A DNA stretch of 64,000 nucleotides. It comes from Pycnococcus provasolii. Taxonomy: Eukaryota; Chlorophyta; Pseudoscourfieldiophyceae; Pseudoscourfieldiales. The translations under genes were made by a program, and so were the position numbers. Below are positions 9,389 through 20,461 of the stretch, one piece after another (position 1 is the stretch's first letter; each line of letters opens with the position of its first letter). The stretch is from contig CP150546.1 of NCBI GenBank assembly GCA_049487715.1, positions 682,001 to 746,000 of the forward strand. The letters are read 5' to 3'. The notes beneath the pieces were generated by a model that was not told the origin of the DNA, ran no database searches, and saw only the letters and a list, made by a program, of their open reading frames with translations.

Positions 9389-12300
9389 ATGGCGCAGTGG
9401 TGTGGTGGTGGTGACACTTCTGTCATGGTGTGGTCTTCATGCCGCCTCCTCCTCCTGCTCATGCTAACAACAACAACCTTTAGTGGAGTCTTGCTGTTGT
9501 TGCCTCATAGTAGTAGTAGTCGTACTTCTTTGGTGTATGCGCAGCAGCAGCAGGGTGGTACGATCCAATACTCCCCTTCCGTGATGGTCACAACACCGTC
9601 ATCGTCACAAAATCCTCCACCAGGGTACTACTCACCCTATCGCGATTTTGTTCTCGACGCATCGTCGCGAGATGCCACACTTGTTTCGTACTTTCCACTC
9701 AGCCGAGAGGAGTCCGGTTGGGAGCGCGAGTGCAGACACGCAGGCGGTGGACGTCGCGAGGGGATACGATGACCCTATCGTGAAAGGTGAGCTGCTGCAG
9801 GGTGCACGATACGTCGACGACGACGTCACGAAAACAGCCGTGCTGCAATGCTCCGATGAAACGAACGACTTTGCGCGCCTAAGTGGTGTGGGACCGTACG
9901 GTCGAGGAACAGGAGCATTCGCCGTCAACCTGTGGATGCGCACGCCTAAGCCATTCACGATCAAATCTGGTGCGACATTCGAGTACTTGTACAGTCACAC
10001 CGGCGACGACGACATGGTAGGCGGGCGCTCGACTCAGCTTGGCGCTTTTGGGCCCAATCAGGTGCACATTTACATCCCCGAGGCTGCTCATCCTGCTCAC
10101 GGCGTCGTGCGTGCCATCGTCAAGGATGATGACGACGACAGCGGTCGGGTGACATACCTGGATTCTGATGGGGAGTTCACGTCAAATCAGCCAAGGGACA
10201 CGCCGGGTCATGTTGACGTGCTTGACGGCAACTGGCACATGCTGACTTTGTCAACGCACGCGATGGATTCTGTGGAGAATCTGTGGAATAGAGACGGATT
10301 CGAGATCTACGTCGACGGAAAACTCGGCGCGACCATCCCGCGTCCCGAAGATCGGCAGCAGCTCGGCGTCGAAATGGACGGTGGAGGTCCAATCAAGCTG
10401 AATGACACGGTGTATCTGTGCGGACGAAACGACGAACATCCCGAGCGGCACTTCGGCGGTCGTCTGGCTCACGTCGCGATGTTTGACGGAGCGTTGACGT
10501 CGGACGATGTGGAGCGCTTGTTCAATTCGGGAAAGAAATTGTTTGGAGTCGAGCTGCCACCTCCCAAGCCAACGGGAATGGACGCTCTCAAGCCGCAAGA
10601 TTGGGAAGTGACGACGAGATCGGCATCAACAACAAACACGCGAGACGAGCGTGCTGCCTCTGTTTCCGGCGCATTCGCAGCCCCCGAAGATCCGCCGACG
10701 ACAACGCGAGACGAGCGTGCTGCCGCTGCTGCTGCAGCCGCCGCCTCCGCAGCCACCGATCGGGACTCGCCTCCTCCCTCCTCCTCCTCCTCCTCCTCCT
10801 CCTCTGTGAACAACGACACATTTGGAATGGCGTCAGGTCGACCATGCATCTATCCCTTCACGTTCGGCGGTACCACGTACACCAGCGGATGCACCGAACT
10901 CGTGCCTGGACGCAAGATGTGCCGCGTGCAGAACGAAGATGGAACGTTTGCATTCGAAGGATGTCTGCAAATAAATCGTGGCACCACCACCACCATCGAG
11001 GAGGATAACGACGACGACGACGACGACGACGGTGATGGCAGATACACGATAGATGGTGCGCGCTGCGTGTTCCCGCTGGTGTTTCGCGGCAAGACTGTTT
11101 ACGACTGTGTTTTCATTGGTGGCAAGGAGCGCTGCCTTGCCTCGACAAGCGGTGAGTGGCAAGAATGTGCACCCAGTCCATCTCTGCCGCTGCCGGAAGA
11201 AGAAGAAGAGCAACAGCAGGGAGGTCGAAGGACTCGGCGTCAACGTCAGCAAAGGTGGGAAAGTCAAGCAGAAAAGCTACGATCGCGGTGCTACGACGAA
11301 GGCGATCAGGAGGCGTGCGAGCAACTTTCCCTTCAAGGTGGCCGAGATCGTCAGCGTGGTCGAGGGCTCGATCGCAACGGACCTGGAGGTGCGCTAACGG
11401 TGAGTGAGGTGGAGGAGCAACAGATTGGTGGCGTGGAGGCGACAGAAAGGCAGTTTGTCAGTCCAAACGATGTCTGCATGTACCGGAAATTTTCCGGCGC
11501 GAAGTGCGGCCGTATCGCGTCCGCAACGCTAGCACTCGTACCGGAAATGTACTACCCGCTATCGGACGGCCACGATCTGTCGGACGAAACGAAGGAATTC
11601 CTTTCGATGGGTGGAGAGGATGCTGTGGGAAACCTTGTGAATGCGCGATTCGTCGAAGATCCTGTTTTCGGCCATGCGATTCTCTGCGATGACGACGACG
11701 CAAATCTCGCGCAAACGCCAAGCTATGTGCGCTTCGACGATCCACCGTCGTACGGAACAAGCGGTAGCTTTGCCGTGAATGTCTGGATCAAGCACGCACC
11801 GAAAGATGTCGAGGTGAATGCTGACGCGGGCACAGCGTACTACGTACCGTCGAGGAGGTATCAGGCTAGCGGCGAGGACGTCTTCTTTGAGTATGTCTTC
11901 TCGCACTCACGGGACAGCACGACAATGGAGTTGCACGCGGACGAGGATGAAGAGGATTACGAGGAGGAGGATTACGAGGAGGTTAGCGGCGGCACTGGTA
12001 CGACGAGCAATCCGCCGTTGCTCAGCCGCAGCAGCATACCAAACTTCTTCGGTCCAAACAACGTCCACATATACTTTCCCGAATCAGAACACCCAACACA
12101 TGGCGTGGTACGCACGATCGTGCAAGATTCCGCGGTGCAGGAGCTTGTTCCTGGTTCAGGACGGTATTCAGAGATGTGGCTTGACAGCGACGGCCGCGTG
12201 AGCAGAAATACAGTCCGCGACGAGAATAGCTTGGATGAGGTGGCGGGAAGTCCCAAGACGGATCTGTACGATGGCCTTTGGCACATGATTACAATCACCA

Positions 12301-15300
12301 CCACGGAGGACAATGATGATAAGAGTGGTGGATACTCTATCTATGTCGACGGCAAATACGTCGCCACGAACATCGTGGCACACACGAATCCTGCCGTTCC
12401 CTTTGACTTCAGGAATCCCAAGAAGCATAATCACAATGAGCCCATGCTGCTGTGTGGTCGGTCTGATTTGCATCCGCTTCGTCACTTCCACGGACGTGTT
12501 GCGCAGCTCTCTGTTTACGATCACAGCCTCGAGCCTGCTGACATGCTTCTTCTCTACCACTCTGTGCCTCTGTCGAGCGATACAAGCCTTATGCCTCCTC
12601 CTCCATTGCCACCACCACCTCCTCCTCTTCCTGCTACTACGAGTACGCGAGATGACCGCGCGAATGCAATTGCGATGCAGCAGCAGCAAACAATGACGAT
12701 TTCGTCGTCAGATACGACGACGACACGAGATGAACGTGCCGCCGCGGTAGCAGCACAAGCTTCCGAACAACAACAACAACCGATCACGTCATCACCATCC
12801 TCATCGACGACACGAGATGAGCGCGTTTCCTCTGCGGCCGATTTGACCTCATCGCCTTCTATGATGGCGGGGTTCTCCGGCAGACCTTGCGAGTATCCAT
12901 TCATGGTCCTGGGGGTTGTGTACTCGACCGGATGCGCGAACGTGAATGGCCAGTCGATGTGTCGCGTGCAGGGTGGTGGGATGGAATTGTGCCAAGCTCC
13001 GAGTGCTTCCATTACGACGACGCGAGATGAGCGTGCCGCTAGTGTTGCCGGCGCTGTAACGAGGACGCGAGATGAGCGTGCTGCTAGCGTTGCCGGCGCT
13101 GTAACGAGGACGCGAGATGAGCGTGCCGCTAGAGTTGCCGGCGCTGTAACGAGGACGCGAGATGAGCGTGCTGCTAGCGTTGCCGCCGCTGTGGAACCGA
13201 CTTCGTTTGGTCACTCCGGACGACCATGCGCGTACCCGTTTGAGATTGCCGGTATTACAATCACGAGCGGATGCGCAGATGTGAACGGTCAGTCGATGTG
13301 CCGCGTGGAAGGTGGAGACTTTGAGGTTTGCAGGACGGGTGCTCCGCCGCAGCCGGCAATGGATCCAACTGACTTGGATGTCAGCGAGAAGATCATCTCA
13401 CCACGTCATGAGGTGCCGCGACCTGTGGCGTACTTTCCGCTGTCACATCCGCAACGACGCCGACGCGGTTCACGTCGCACATCTGCTCGAATCGTAGAGA
13501 GCATCCCCATACCTGGCATGGCAAAGTATTCGGTGACCGGCAGCAATGATGATGATGATCGTGGCCGCTTGTCTCGGCTTTTGAATGCATCCGGCGTTTT
13601 CGTCGGCGCGATCTACGGAAATGTATCGTTCGTTCCGGACGCCGCATTCGGGCGTGCCATGCAATGCCACGAGAACAGTGAAGATTACGTGAGCATTCAG
13701 ATGCGAAACCAGGAAGGTGACGTTCTCTCCTACGGCGAGCGTGACGGTCAATTTGCAGTCAATCTGTGGTTCAAGCATAAGGGCACCCAGGGGAACACGT
13801 TCGAGTACCTGTTCAGCCACGGCGGCGTGGTGGAGTCCGCGCTTGAAATGCTCGGCGGTCCGGGACGTGCAACGTTCGGCTTTGGGAAAGATCAAATTCA
13901 GATTTACGTGCCTGAGTCCTCACACCCCTCGCACGGGGTGGTCCGCACGATTGTGAAAGATGGCAGTGACGTGGACGGATCGATGAGTTTTGTGGACAGC
14001 GACGGACGCTACAACGACAACGGTGCGCGTGATCTTCCAGGACACATCGACACGGATGACGGGCGGTGGCACCAGATCACCGTAACGACCATTCCAAGGT
14101 CGGATGGCAACTTGAATGCACCGCCGGAGGAGAAGGGATTCCAGGTGTACATTGACGGTGTACTTGGCGGCGTCGTCAGCGCGAGTGAGAGGGACCGTGT
14201 GATGGCGACTAGGCAGCGGCAGCAGCAAGGACGACGCCGGCGCAGATCGAGACATCTTCTTCAGTCCGAGGACGACTACTACTCGCAGGACTGGTCCAGC
14301 TACGAGGAGGACTACAAGGAAGTAAACCTCGGCAACAGCAATGACTACTACGACCCAATCAGCAGTGGGCCTGGTGGTGGTATTGGAGGTAGCATGTCAT
14401 ATCTCGATGCCGGTTACGACAGCGCTTGGAATGCGCGGGAGGAGGACCGCACGGAGACGTCGTCAAACAATCCGTTCGGACAACTTCCGTACAGTGTCGA
14501 CGGCGGGGACAGGTTCTCCACAGGATCATCGAAGGATGTGCCCATTCAGCTGTGTGGTCGCAGCGATGGGCATCCAGAACGGCACTTCGGGGGCCGACTG
14601 GCTCGCCTCACCATTTACGATCAAAGTCTCAGGCCAGACGACGTGATGCGCTTGTACCTATCTGCGCCGCTACACCTTGAGGCAAATCTGCGCCGACAAG
14701 AGCAAGACGAGATTGCGATGCAAGCGACGCAGGCTGAGCAGCTCGAAGCGAATCCGGAGTCGCGCGACGCAACTGGCACGCTTGCGCTGCCTCCACGCGA
14801 AGTGTGCAAGCCAGCGGTGGCCGAAGAGGCGCTTGAACACTGCGTTATCTCCAGTCAATTGGACCTTGCTGGCACGAATGCCGTGTTCGAAGCCAGCTGC
14901 TGCCAGAAGCTTTACGATACGTACGTCAGCAAGAGTAGCGAGGCGGCAGGATGCATGTGCTACGTGACGCACAGTAGCGTCGTGATGCCAGCGGAGTGGA
15001 TGGTGCAGGTGACTTCGGAGATTCCGCCACCCGCGGGAGAAACGGTGCAATCGTTGCGAGCATTCTGCGAGAGTCGTGTTGACACGATGTTGCAGGAGTC
15101 CGCGGCGAGAGGAGAACCGATCGGTGCAGCGAGGCGCAGGCAGCTTGTTCTTTTATGTGCGTCGACAAGACTTCTGGAAAGCAAGATCGAGCTATGCGAG
15201 TCGAAGTACGGGTTTGACGGAATGCTGCAGTACAACCTTGGTGGGCCATTTGTGGAGAGGCCGAGGAAGACGAGTGATTGCTTCTACGATGCGGGAGCAA

Positions 15301-16022
15301 TAGTGCGAGGAGGGGGAGGATCCGCAGCAGCGGCACGTCCTCCAAGTGGTGTGCAGTACAATGCTGAGACGACGACGTACGGTGGCTATCAGGGTGTGGA
15401 GATGACGCGATCAGGCGACGCGTTAACTATCAGCGACGCACCATCGCCGCCGCCGCTGTCGTCGAATGGGGATGGCAGTAAACTTGGGCTAGGCTGGATC
15501 CTTGCCATCGGCATTGGCGCAGCGGCTCTTGCATTGGCTGCAGCCTTCTACTGCCGCAAGTGTCGTACCTACTACTCGCGCCGCGCGCAAGCGCGCCGCT
15601 TCGTGGAGATGGAAGGATTCGCGGGATCATCGGCATGGGTGCCGTCACCGTCTCCGGCAGCAGCACCACCGTCGTACGCACAACAGCACCGCGATGCCTC
15701 GGGTATTCCTAGATCGCAGACGGCGAGCGGCGAAGAATCTGCGGCTCGACTCGGTGGTGGTGTTGCACTACCACCTCAGAACAGCGACAAGCCTCCTCTG
15801 CCGCCGCCGCTTCCTAATAATTCTGCATCTTCTCTGAACCCGACTGCTCGTCAGTATCAACCGCAACGTCACGAATCTCAAGAGAGCTTGGATCTGGGCT
15901 CTCCTACTACGGGTACCGGTGGTGGTACGAATCATCGCGAAGGAGGCGAGGTGGATGGTCTGAGTCTCGACACATCCATGATGAATGTGAGGACACGGCG
16001 TGGACGCCAAATCGAGGAATGA
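9389..16022 (+). CDS. LamG-like/FN2-like receptor-type surface protein with one apparent frameshift
   Basis: A type I membrane protein of about 2,210 residues. ATG 9389 gives a signal peptide with poly-Leu cores. Three LamG/jellyroll-like modules (about 9690-10530, 11540-12580, 13420-14670) share YFPLS, FAVNLW, VHIY-PE-HP-HGVVR, W-----T and LCGR-D-HP-RHF-GR-A. Four short Cys modules (about 10840, 11050, 12880 and 13210) read G-C-YPF-----Y-SGC----MCRV, like degenerate fibronectin type II. Linkers carry nine TRDERAA-type motifs. A Cys-rich region (14800-15290) leads to a span at about 15484-15550 (WILAIGIGAAALALAAAFYC) and a Pro/Ser-rich cytoplasmic tail. Module 1 changes frame between YFPLSREES (9690-9713) and the continuation from about 9717; the first frame stops at 9772. 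The other two modules show both parts belong together. Adhesion or sensing is the inferred role. Confidence 0.75.
13014..13193 (+). repeat. 4 x 45-bp coding tandem repeat (TRTRDERAASVAGAV)
   Basis: Four head-to-tail 45-base units start at 13014, 13059, 13104 and 13149. Each encodes 15 residues of the form TRTRDERAASVAGAV. The units differ at a handful of bases, several of them synonymous, so this is a fairly young expansion of the linker motif found singly elsewhere in the same protein. Confidence 0.9.
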
Positions 16023-16132
16023 AAAATCACCCCATCCATCAACCGCGTGTGTGTATGGGAAGTAACGGGGAGGTTGTAACGGGGTTTTTGTCAAACGTTT
16101 TAGTCTACCTAAGGCTTAGAACTATGTACCAA

Positions 16133-16155
16133 CTACCAACTACCTTAGTTGGTAG
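16133..16155. repeat. perfect hairpin downstream of receptor gene
   Basis: A 10-base stem, CTACCAACTA and its complement TAGTTGGTAG, encloses a 3-base loop. It lies 111 bases past the receptor stop codon and 114 bases before the next gene. A TAGTCTA motif sits just upstream at 16101. It may be a 3'-end signal or a remnant of a small inverted-repeat element. Confidence 0.6.
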
Positions 16156-16268
16156 ATTTTATTCGCGGCCTTCATGACTGCACAAGACGTTGATCAAGGT
16201 GGTCAAGAAACCACACACCCCTCCGAACTCCCGCCCAATTTCCGTTCTCTGCACACGTCTCTCCCGCG

Positions 16269-17633
16269 ATGATGGCGGTGATGGCCGCCGTCGCCATAGC
16301 GCTTGCGACGCGCAGCACCCATCTCGTCGCCGCGCTGAGCGTCTCCGGTGCGCTCAAGCATGAAGCGTTAGCTGGTGCAAGACGCGTCGAGTGCTTACCC
16401 GCCTCACCCGTCTGCTACGTCGCCGCACAGAGCGGTGGCCCGGACGGCTTGGGCGGGGTCGCCGTCATATCTGTGCAGGATACGAGTGCACCGCGTCTTA
16501 TTGGCACAACACCTCCCAACCAAGATCATCTTCGTGGCGCGTCGGGTATAGCCATCGCGCCAGCCACGCGAGGGCGAGCCGTGTACGTGGCCGCGGCGAG
16601 TGCGTCGGCGCTGGCGATCGTCGACGTAACCGATGACGCAAAACCCAAGCTTTTGGGTGCCACCAACGATACGGATACGCTCAACGGAGCTTGCGCCGTG
16701 GCAGCCACGAACGTCGTGCCAAACTTCGCATACGTCGCGGCTTGCGGTGCGGACGCCGTCGTCGTCGTCGACACGACGGACTTCGCAAATCCCGCCGTGG
16801 TGACGCGCGTCCCTCTCTCCGGCGCCGTCGATGTCACCGTTGCGCCCATGCACAGCGTACAGGCAGCTGTACTTCGTGCGTCCATCCCTCCAGTGGCCAG
16901 GAGACGTCGCATGGATGCGGCAGTTCGCGGCATCGGAAAGTCGGGCACGTCTGCCGCCGCTGCTGCTGCCGCGGCAGCGGCCGCCGCCTCGTCCAACACG
17001 CCGGCACGGGAGGAGATTCCAGTTGGAGACGCACTCGTCTACGTCGCGAGCGGCCATGGAATGCGCGCGACGGTTCTGAAAGTGTACGGGGAAGGCAAGC
17101 TGCTCACCCGGCTGGGGTCGCTGAAAGACACGGCGAGGCTCGACGACGTGAGCTCGGTGGCGAGCAGCGTAGTCAGCAGCAGCCGCGGCGTGTTCGCGCT
17201 CTACACGACGAGCGTTTGCAAGGGCGGTAACGTCATCGCCATCAACGTGACGGATCCCATGAATCTCAGGTTGCCAAACATGGGCGAGATGCATGCCTTC
17301 GGAGGATTTGGCTATCCTGCACTCCAGGGCGCAAAGCACGTGGCTGTTTACGGCGACGTCGCGTACGTCGCCGGGAGCGCAAAGGGAACCGTGGCAGCGG
17401 TGGACGCCGGCGGACTCGTCGCCGACGACGTGGCTGAGGACGAATTGGGCGTCATCGACGAGGGTCTGGCTGCACTCGATGGGCTAGGCATGGATGCCGC
17501 GGAGGTGCTCGAGGGCGTGACGGCACTCGCCGTCGCATCGGAAGGGGCTGCACTTGTTGCGATCGTCGGAAAGGTGGCTGGTGCGCAAGAAGGCGACGAA
17601 AGCGTGCCAGGCGCCTTTGTGCTTCTCGAATAG
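16269..17633 (+). CDS. LVIVD-repeat secreted protein
   Basis: A 454-residue protein beginning with a cleavable-looking signal (MAVMAAVAIALATRSTHLVAAL). The body is repeated beta strands of the LVIVD type: VAVISVQDTSAPRLIGT, LAIVDVTDDAKPKLLGA, VVVVDTTDFANPAVV and VIAINVTDPMNLRLP. Each is followed by a segment like VYVAAAS or AYVAACG, which suggests a beta-propeller. A poly-Ala insert lies at about residues 225-240. Such proteins are extracellular in bacteria and in some algae; no enzymatic residues are evident and the ligand is unknown. Codon use is GC-rich, like the neighbours. ATG 16269 is chosen; ATG 16272 follows at once. Confidence 0.7.
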   Translation: MMAVMAAVAIALATRSTHLVAALSVSGALKHEALAGARRVECLPASPVCYVAAQSGGPDGLGGVAVISVQDTSAPRLIGTTPPNQDHLRGASGIAIAPATRGRAVYVAAASASALAIVDVTDDAKPKLLGATNDTDTLNGACAVAATNVVPNFAYVAACGADAVVVVDTTDFANPAVVTRVPLSGAVDVTVAPMHSVQAAVLRASIPPVARRRRMDAAVRGIGKSGTSAAAAAAAAAAAASSNTPAREEIPVGDALVYVASGHGMRATVLKVYGEGKLLTRLGSLKDTARLDDVSSVASSVVSSSRGVFALYTTSVCKGGNVIAINVTDPMNLRLPNMGEMHAFGGFGYPALQGAKHVAVYGDVAYVAGSAKGTVAAVDAGGLVADDVAEDELGVIDEGLAALDGLGMDAAEVLEGVTALAVASEGAALVAIVGKVAGAQEGDESVPGAFVLLE

Positions 17634-17902
17634 TTGTGTATGAATAGACATATTTATCAAAAAATATTACTGGACCACGGCCAACGCCGTAGAGTCCTCC
17701 TCCTCCACGACATTATCCCGAGGTGTAGGCAGAATCACATCCACGTCGTCAGTCGGCTTGGGAACATCGTATGCACCGTCGCCTGCGCTGCGCGTTGCGT
17801 ACCTGAAATTGTTTTTTTTCAAAATGTGCGTGTGTGTGTTCGATTGTTCGATTGTTAGTGGTCGTTGCAGGGTGCACGCCATGACTTGCACTGAGGTCCA
17901 AC

Positions 17903-20461
17903 TTACAGCATTGCCTCGCAGTTTGCAGCTCTCATCTTCGCATCGATCGTCTCAGGGTGCTCCGAGCCTAGGCAGGCGGCATACGCCGTCGCCCCGACGC
18001 GGAATGCACGTGCCGCACCAACGATATCGCGAGTCATCACAAGACTGTGTGCCCACGCGACACACGATTCGGCGTACGCTTCGCTCGCAAAGCCTGCCGA
18101 GGCACGTAGGCGTGAGCTCTGGTCCATGAGAATGCGGCTTGCTTCCTTGCCGTGCCCGCTGTCGGCGAGAGCCTCCGCATATCTTCGCTCCAGATCAACC
18201 ACATTGGAATCTGTCGTGAGGGCAACGCCTCGCCTTGCCTCAGATAGAAGGTGGGCGTACAGTTTCGAAGCATCCGCTGGTCGATCGCTCGCAAGGAGCA
18301 CGTCGGCGAGCGAACGCCCCACTTTCAGTGTCTTGACGCCACCCTTTCCAAAAAGCTTGGCAAACGAAGAATGAGCCTCGTAGAGATACGGCAGTGACTT
18401 TGCAAGCATCGCCTCCTGCAAACCACCTAGGCCAGCCCCGGCATACGATATGCCGACCATGGCCACCGCATCGATGGTGTCCGGGTGCATGCTCCCAATC
18501 GTGTGTCGGCGAACTTCAAGCACCTTGCGAAAACCGTTCAGTGCAGCCACGCACGCGCTCTCGTACGTGGCAATATAGCTTGCCGATGGGTCGGGGAAAT
18601 ATTCCTGAGGTGAGATCCCAAGCTCTCGCAGGACGTTCCATCGCACCTTGGAGCGCGGGCTGAGAATGTTTGGGTCCGCCACATCCGCGAGCTCCTCCAT
18701 CGCCGACGACGTCGCCTCAGCGGCGGTGCTCATTGCTTGCAATTTGTCTATTGCATCCTCCAGCACCGCTTCGTCCGCATCCACGAGCGGGGGAGGCAGA
18801 TGCAGCACGTCGCGTGATAGAGTGCTCCCGATGACATTCACGAAAATGTCCTCGTCTGTCAGGCAGACGCAATACTCAAACAGGCTTTCGAGCGTTTCTC
18901 GACCATCCTTGCCGTAGAGATACGAACGACCTTCGTAGGCACCCTGCAGCAGCCCGAGTGACTCGTAGCGCAATGGCTGGTCCACAGGAAAGCTGCGAAG
19001 AATCACACCTAGCGCACTCATGCTCGCAAGTGTCTGGCCGTGATTGGCGCCAAGTAGCTCTAGCCGAACGAGGAAGGCGAGGCGCGCCTGCTCCTCTGCG
19101 TCCTGCACTGAGCCCTTCGCGAGCAGCAAAGTGCTGAACAAAGCGCGCACTTTAGCCACCTGCACGCTGCCATTGCCAAACACCTCCTTGTGCGACTCAA
19201 GACTGCGTTGCGCAATGCGCTCAGCCCTTTCGAGCAGCGGAGACGGCTGTTCTGTGTCGACATTGCTCTGGTCCTCTTCAAACGCCTCGCGCCTTGTGTG
19301 TGTGAGCACGTAGATCACGTCCAGTGACGCAGCGAGCGTATCCGGTGCCAGCGGGCCTTTGGTCTCGAGCATCAATTCGTAGTGCGCCTCCACGCGAGCC
19401 TCTTCCTCCGTAACGAGCGCATGCACGGGCGTCGGCGTCGGCGTGCGCGCAAGCATCGAAGCCGCCTTGTCAGCCGACTGGCGCGAAATGCGCTCCTCGA
19501 CGCGCAGGTATGCCTCCTCGGGGGGTGCCATTCTGAGCTTCGCAATTGCGCCCGCCTCATCTGTGGCATTGTCATAAGCTTTCGGTTTGGCACCTAACGT
19601 CACCGCGCGACTGCGAGGTGACCGCATCGGGGTATGGTTGCTTGTGATGGCAATCAGCTGCCTTTGTTCCTCAGCAGCCACGTAGCTAGTCACCGCTGCC
19701 ACCTCGGCGTCCTCGTCGGCATGATCGTCATCCATGCCACTTTGCTGTGATGCTCTCACCTCCGCTTCCGTGAATCGAGGTGCGTCATTGAGAATCTCAT
19801 CAAAGGAACGCGGATTGGGTGACGTCGGCTCGTGGCGGTGCCAACTTAGCTCGCCAAGCTTCGCCTTTTTCTCCTTCTCCTTCTCCTCCGCCTCCTGCTG
19901 TGGTTCTGGTAGTGCCAGCACAGCTTCAGAGCTTGCTTCCGCTTCCACGGCGGGTGGTGCCTCGATAGCAAGCGGCACTTCAGTCGTTGTTGGCTCCTCC
20001 CCCGTCGCCGCTCTTGCCGCCGCCTCCGCCGCCGGTCCGAGGTGTCTTAAGACTTCGTCGATACTGAGAGTGCCGCTCCCGTCGTCGTCAATTTCGTGGA
20101 ACGCCGCCTCGAAAGCCGCACGCGTGGGCCCTTCTTGCAGTATTCGCTGTGGCACACCGAGCAGTTCTGCCCACTGTGCATTTCGCCTCAGGGCGAGTAC
20201 GAGCACTCTCCTCGAAACCTCCCCCGTTCCACTTGTGTCGAGCTCCTTGAAGAGCTGGCGTAGCTTATGCTCCGCCGCGCTGGAGAAGCCGCTCGATGCC
20301 GTTTCTGCCGCGGGTGCCGCCGCCGCGTGCGTCTCAATATCTATCGCTTGATTATTCGCGACGACGAGCGCCGTGCTGTCTGGACCAGACGCCGAGGAGG
20401 CGTTTGGGAGCGCAGAGGCTGCTGATGCTGATGCCTTCGAGGAGGACACGCCGCATCCCAT
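17903..20461 (-). CDS. N-myristoylated EF-hand / TPR-like protein
   Basis: The start at 20461 gives MGCGVSSSK, a textbook N-myristoylation plus palmitoylation signal, so I prefer it to an upstream frame extension that has no ATG advantage. The product is 852 residues. Two EF-hands lie at about residues 65-150. The first loop, DTSGTGEVSRRV, lacks the acidic 12th residue and is probably weak. The second, DDDGSGTLSIDE, is canonical. A low-complexity Ala/Glu/Lys region follows, and from about residue 330 to the end there are kinesin-light-chain-like helical repeats (ALNGFRKVLEVRRHTIGSMH, AARAFRVGATAYAACLGSEH). A calcium-responsive scaffold on the inner face of a membrane, perhaps plasma or flagellar, is the inference. 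The stop codon is embedded in TGTAA. Confidence 0.7.
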   Translation of the reverse strand: MGCGVSSSKASASAASALPNASSASGPDSTALVVANNQAIDIETHAAAAPAAETASSGFSSAAEHKLRQLFKELDTSGTGEVSRRVLVLALRRNAQWAELLGVPQRILQEGPTRAAFEAAFHEIDDDGSGTLSIDEVLRHLGPAAEAAARAATGEEPTTTEVPLAIEAPPAVEAEASSEAVLALPEPQQEAEEKEKEKKAKLGELSWHRHEPTSPNPRSFDEILNDAPRFTEAEVRASQQSGMDDDHADEDAEVAAVTSYVAAEEQRQLIAITSNHTPMRSPRSRAVTLGAKPKAYDNATDEAGAIAKLRMAPPEEAYLRVEERISRQSADKAASMLARTPTPTPVHALVTEEEARVEAHYELMLETKGPLAPDTLAASLDVIYVLTHTRREAFEEDQSNVDTEQPSPLLERAERIAQRSLESHKEVFGNGSVQVAKVRALFSTLLLAKGSVQDAEEQARLAFLVRLELLGANHGQTLASMSALGVILRSFPVDQPLRYESLGLLQGAYEGRSYLYGKDGRETLESLFEYCVCLTDEDIFVNVIGSTLSRDVLHLPPPLVDADEAVLEDAIDKLQAMSTAAEATSSAMEELADVADPNILSPRSKVRWNVLRELGISPQEYFPDPSASYIATYESACVAALNGFRKVLEVRRHTIGSMHPDTIDAVAMVGISYAGAGLGGLQEAMLAKSLPYLYEAHSSFAKLFGKGGVKTLKVGRSLADVLLASDRPADASKLYAHLLSEARRGVALTTDSNVVDLERRYAEALADSGHGKEASRILMDQSSRLRASAGFASEAYAESCVAWAHSLVMTRDIVGAARAFRVGATAYAACLGSEHPETIDAKMRAANCEAML

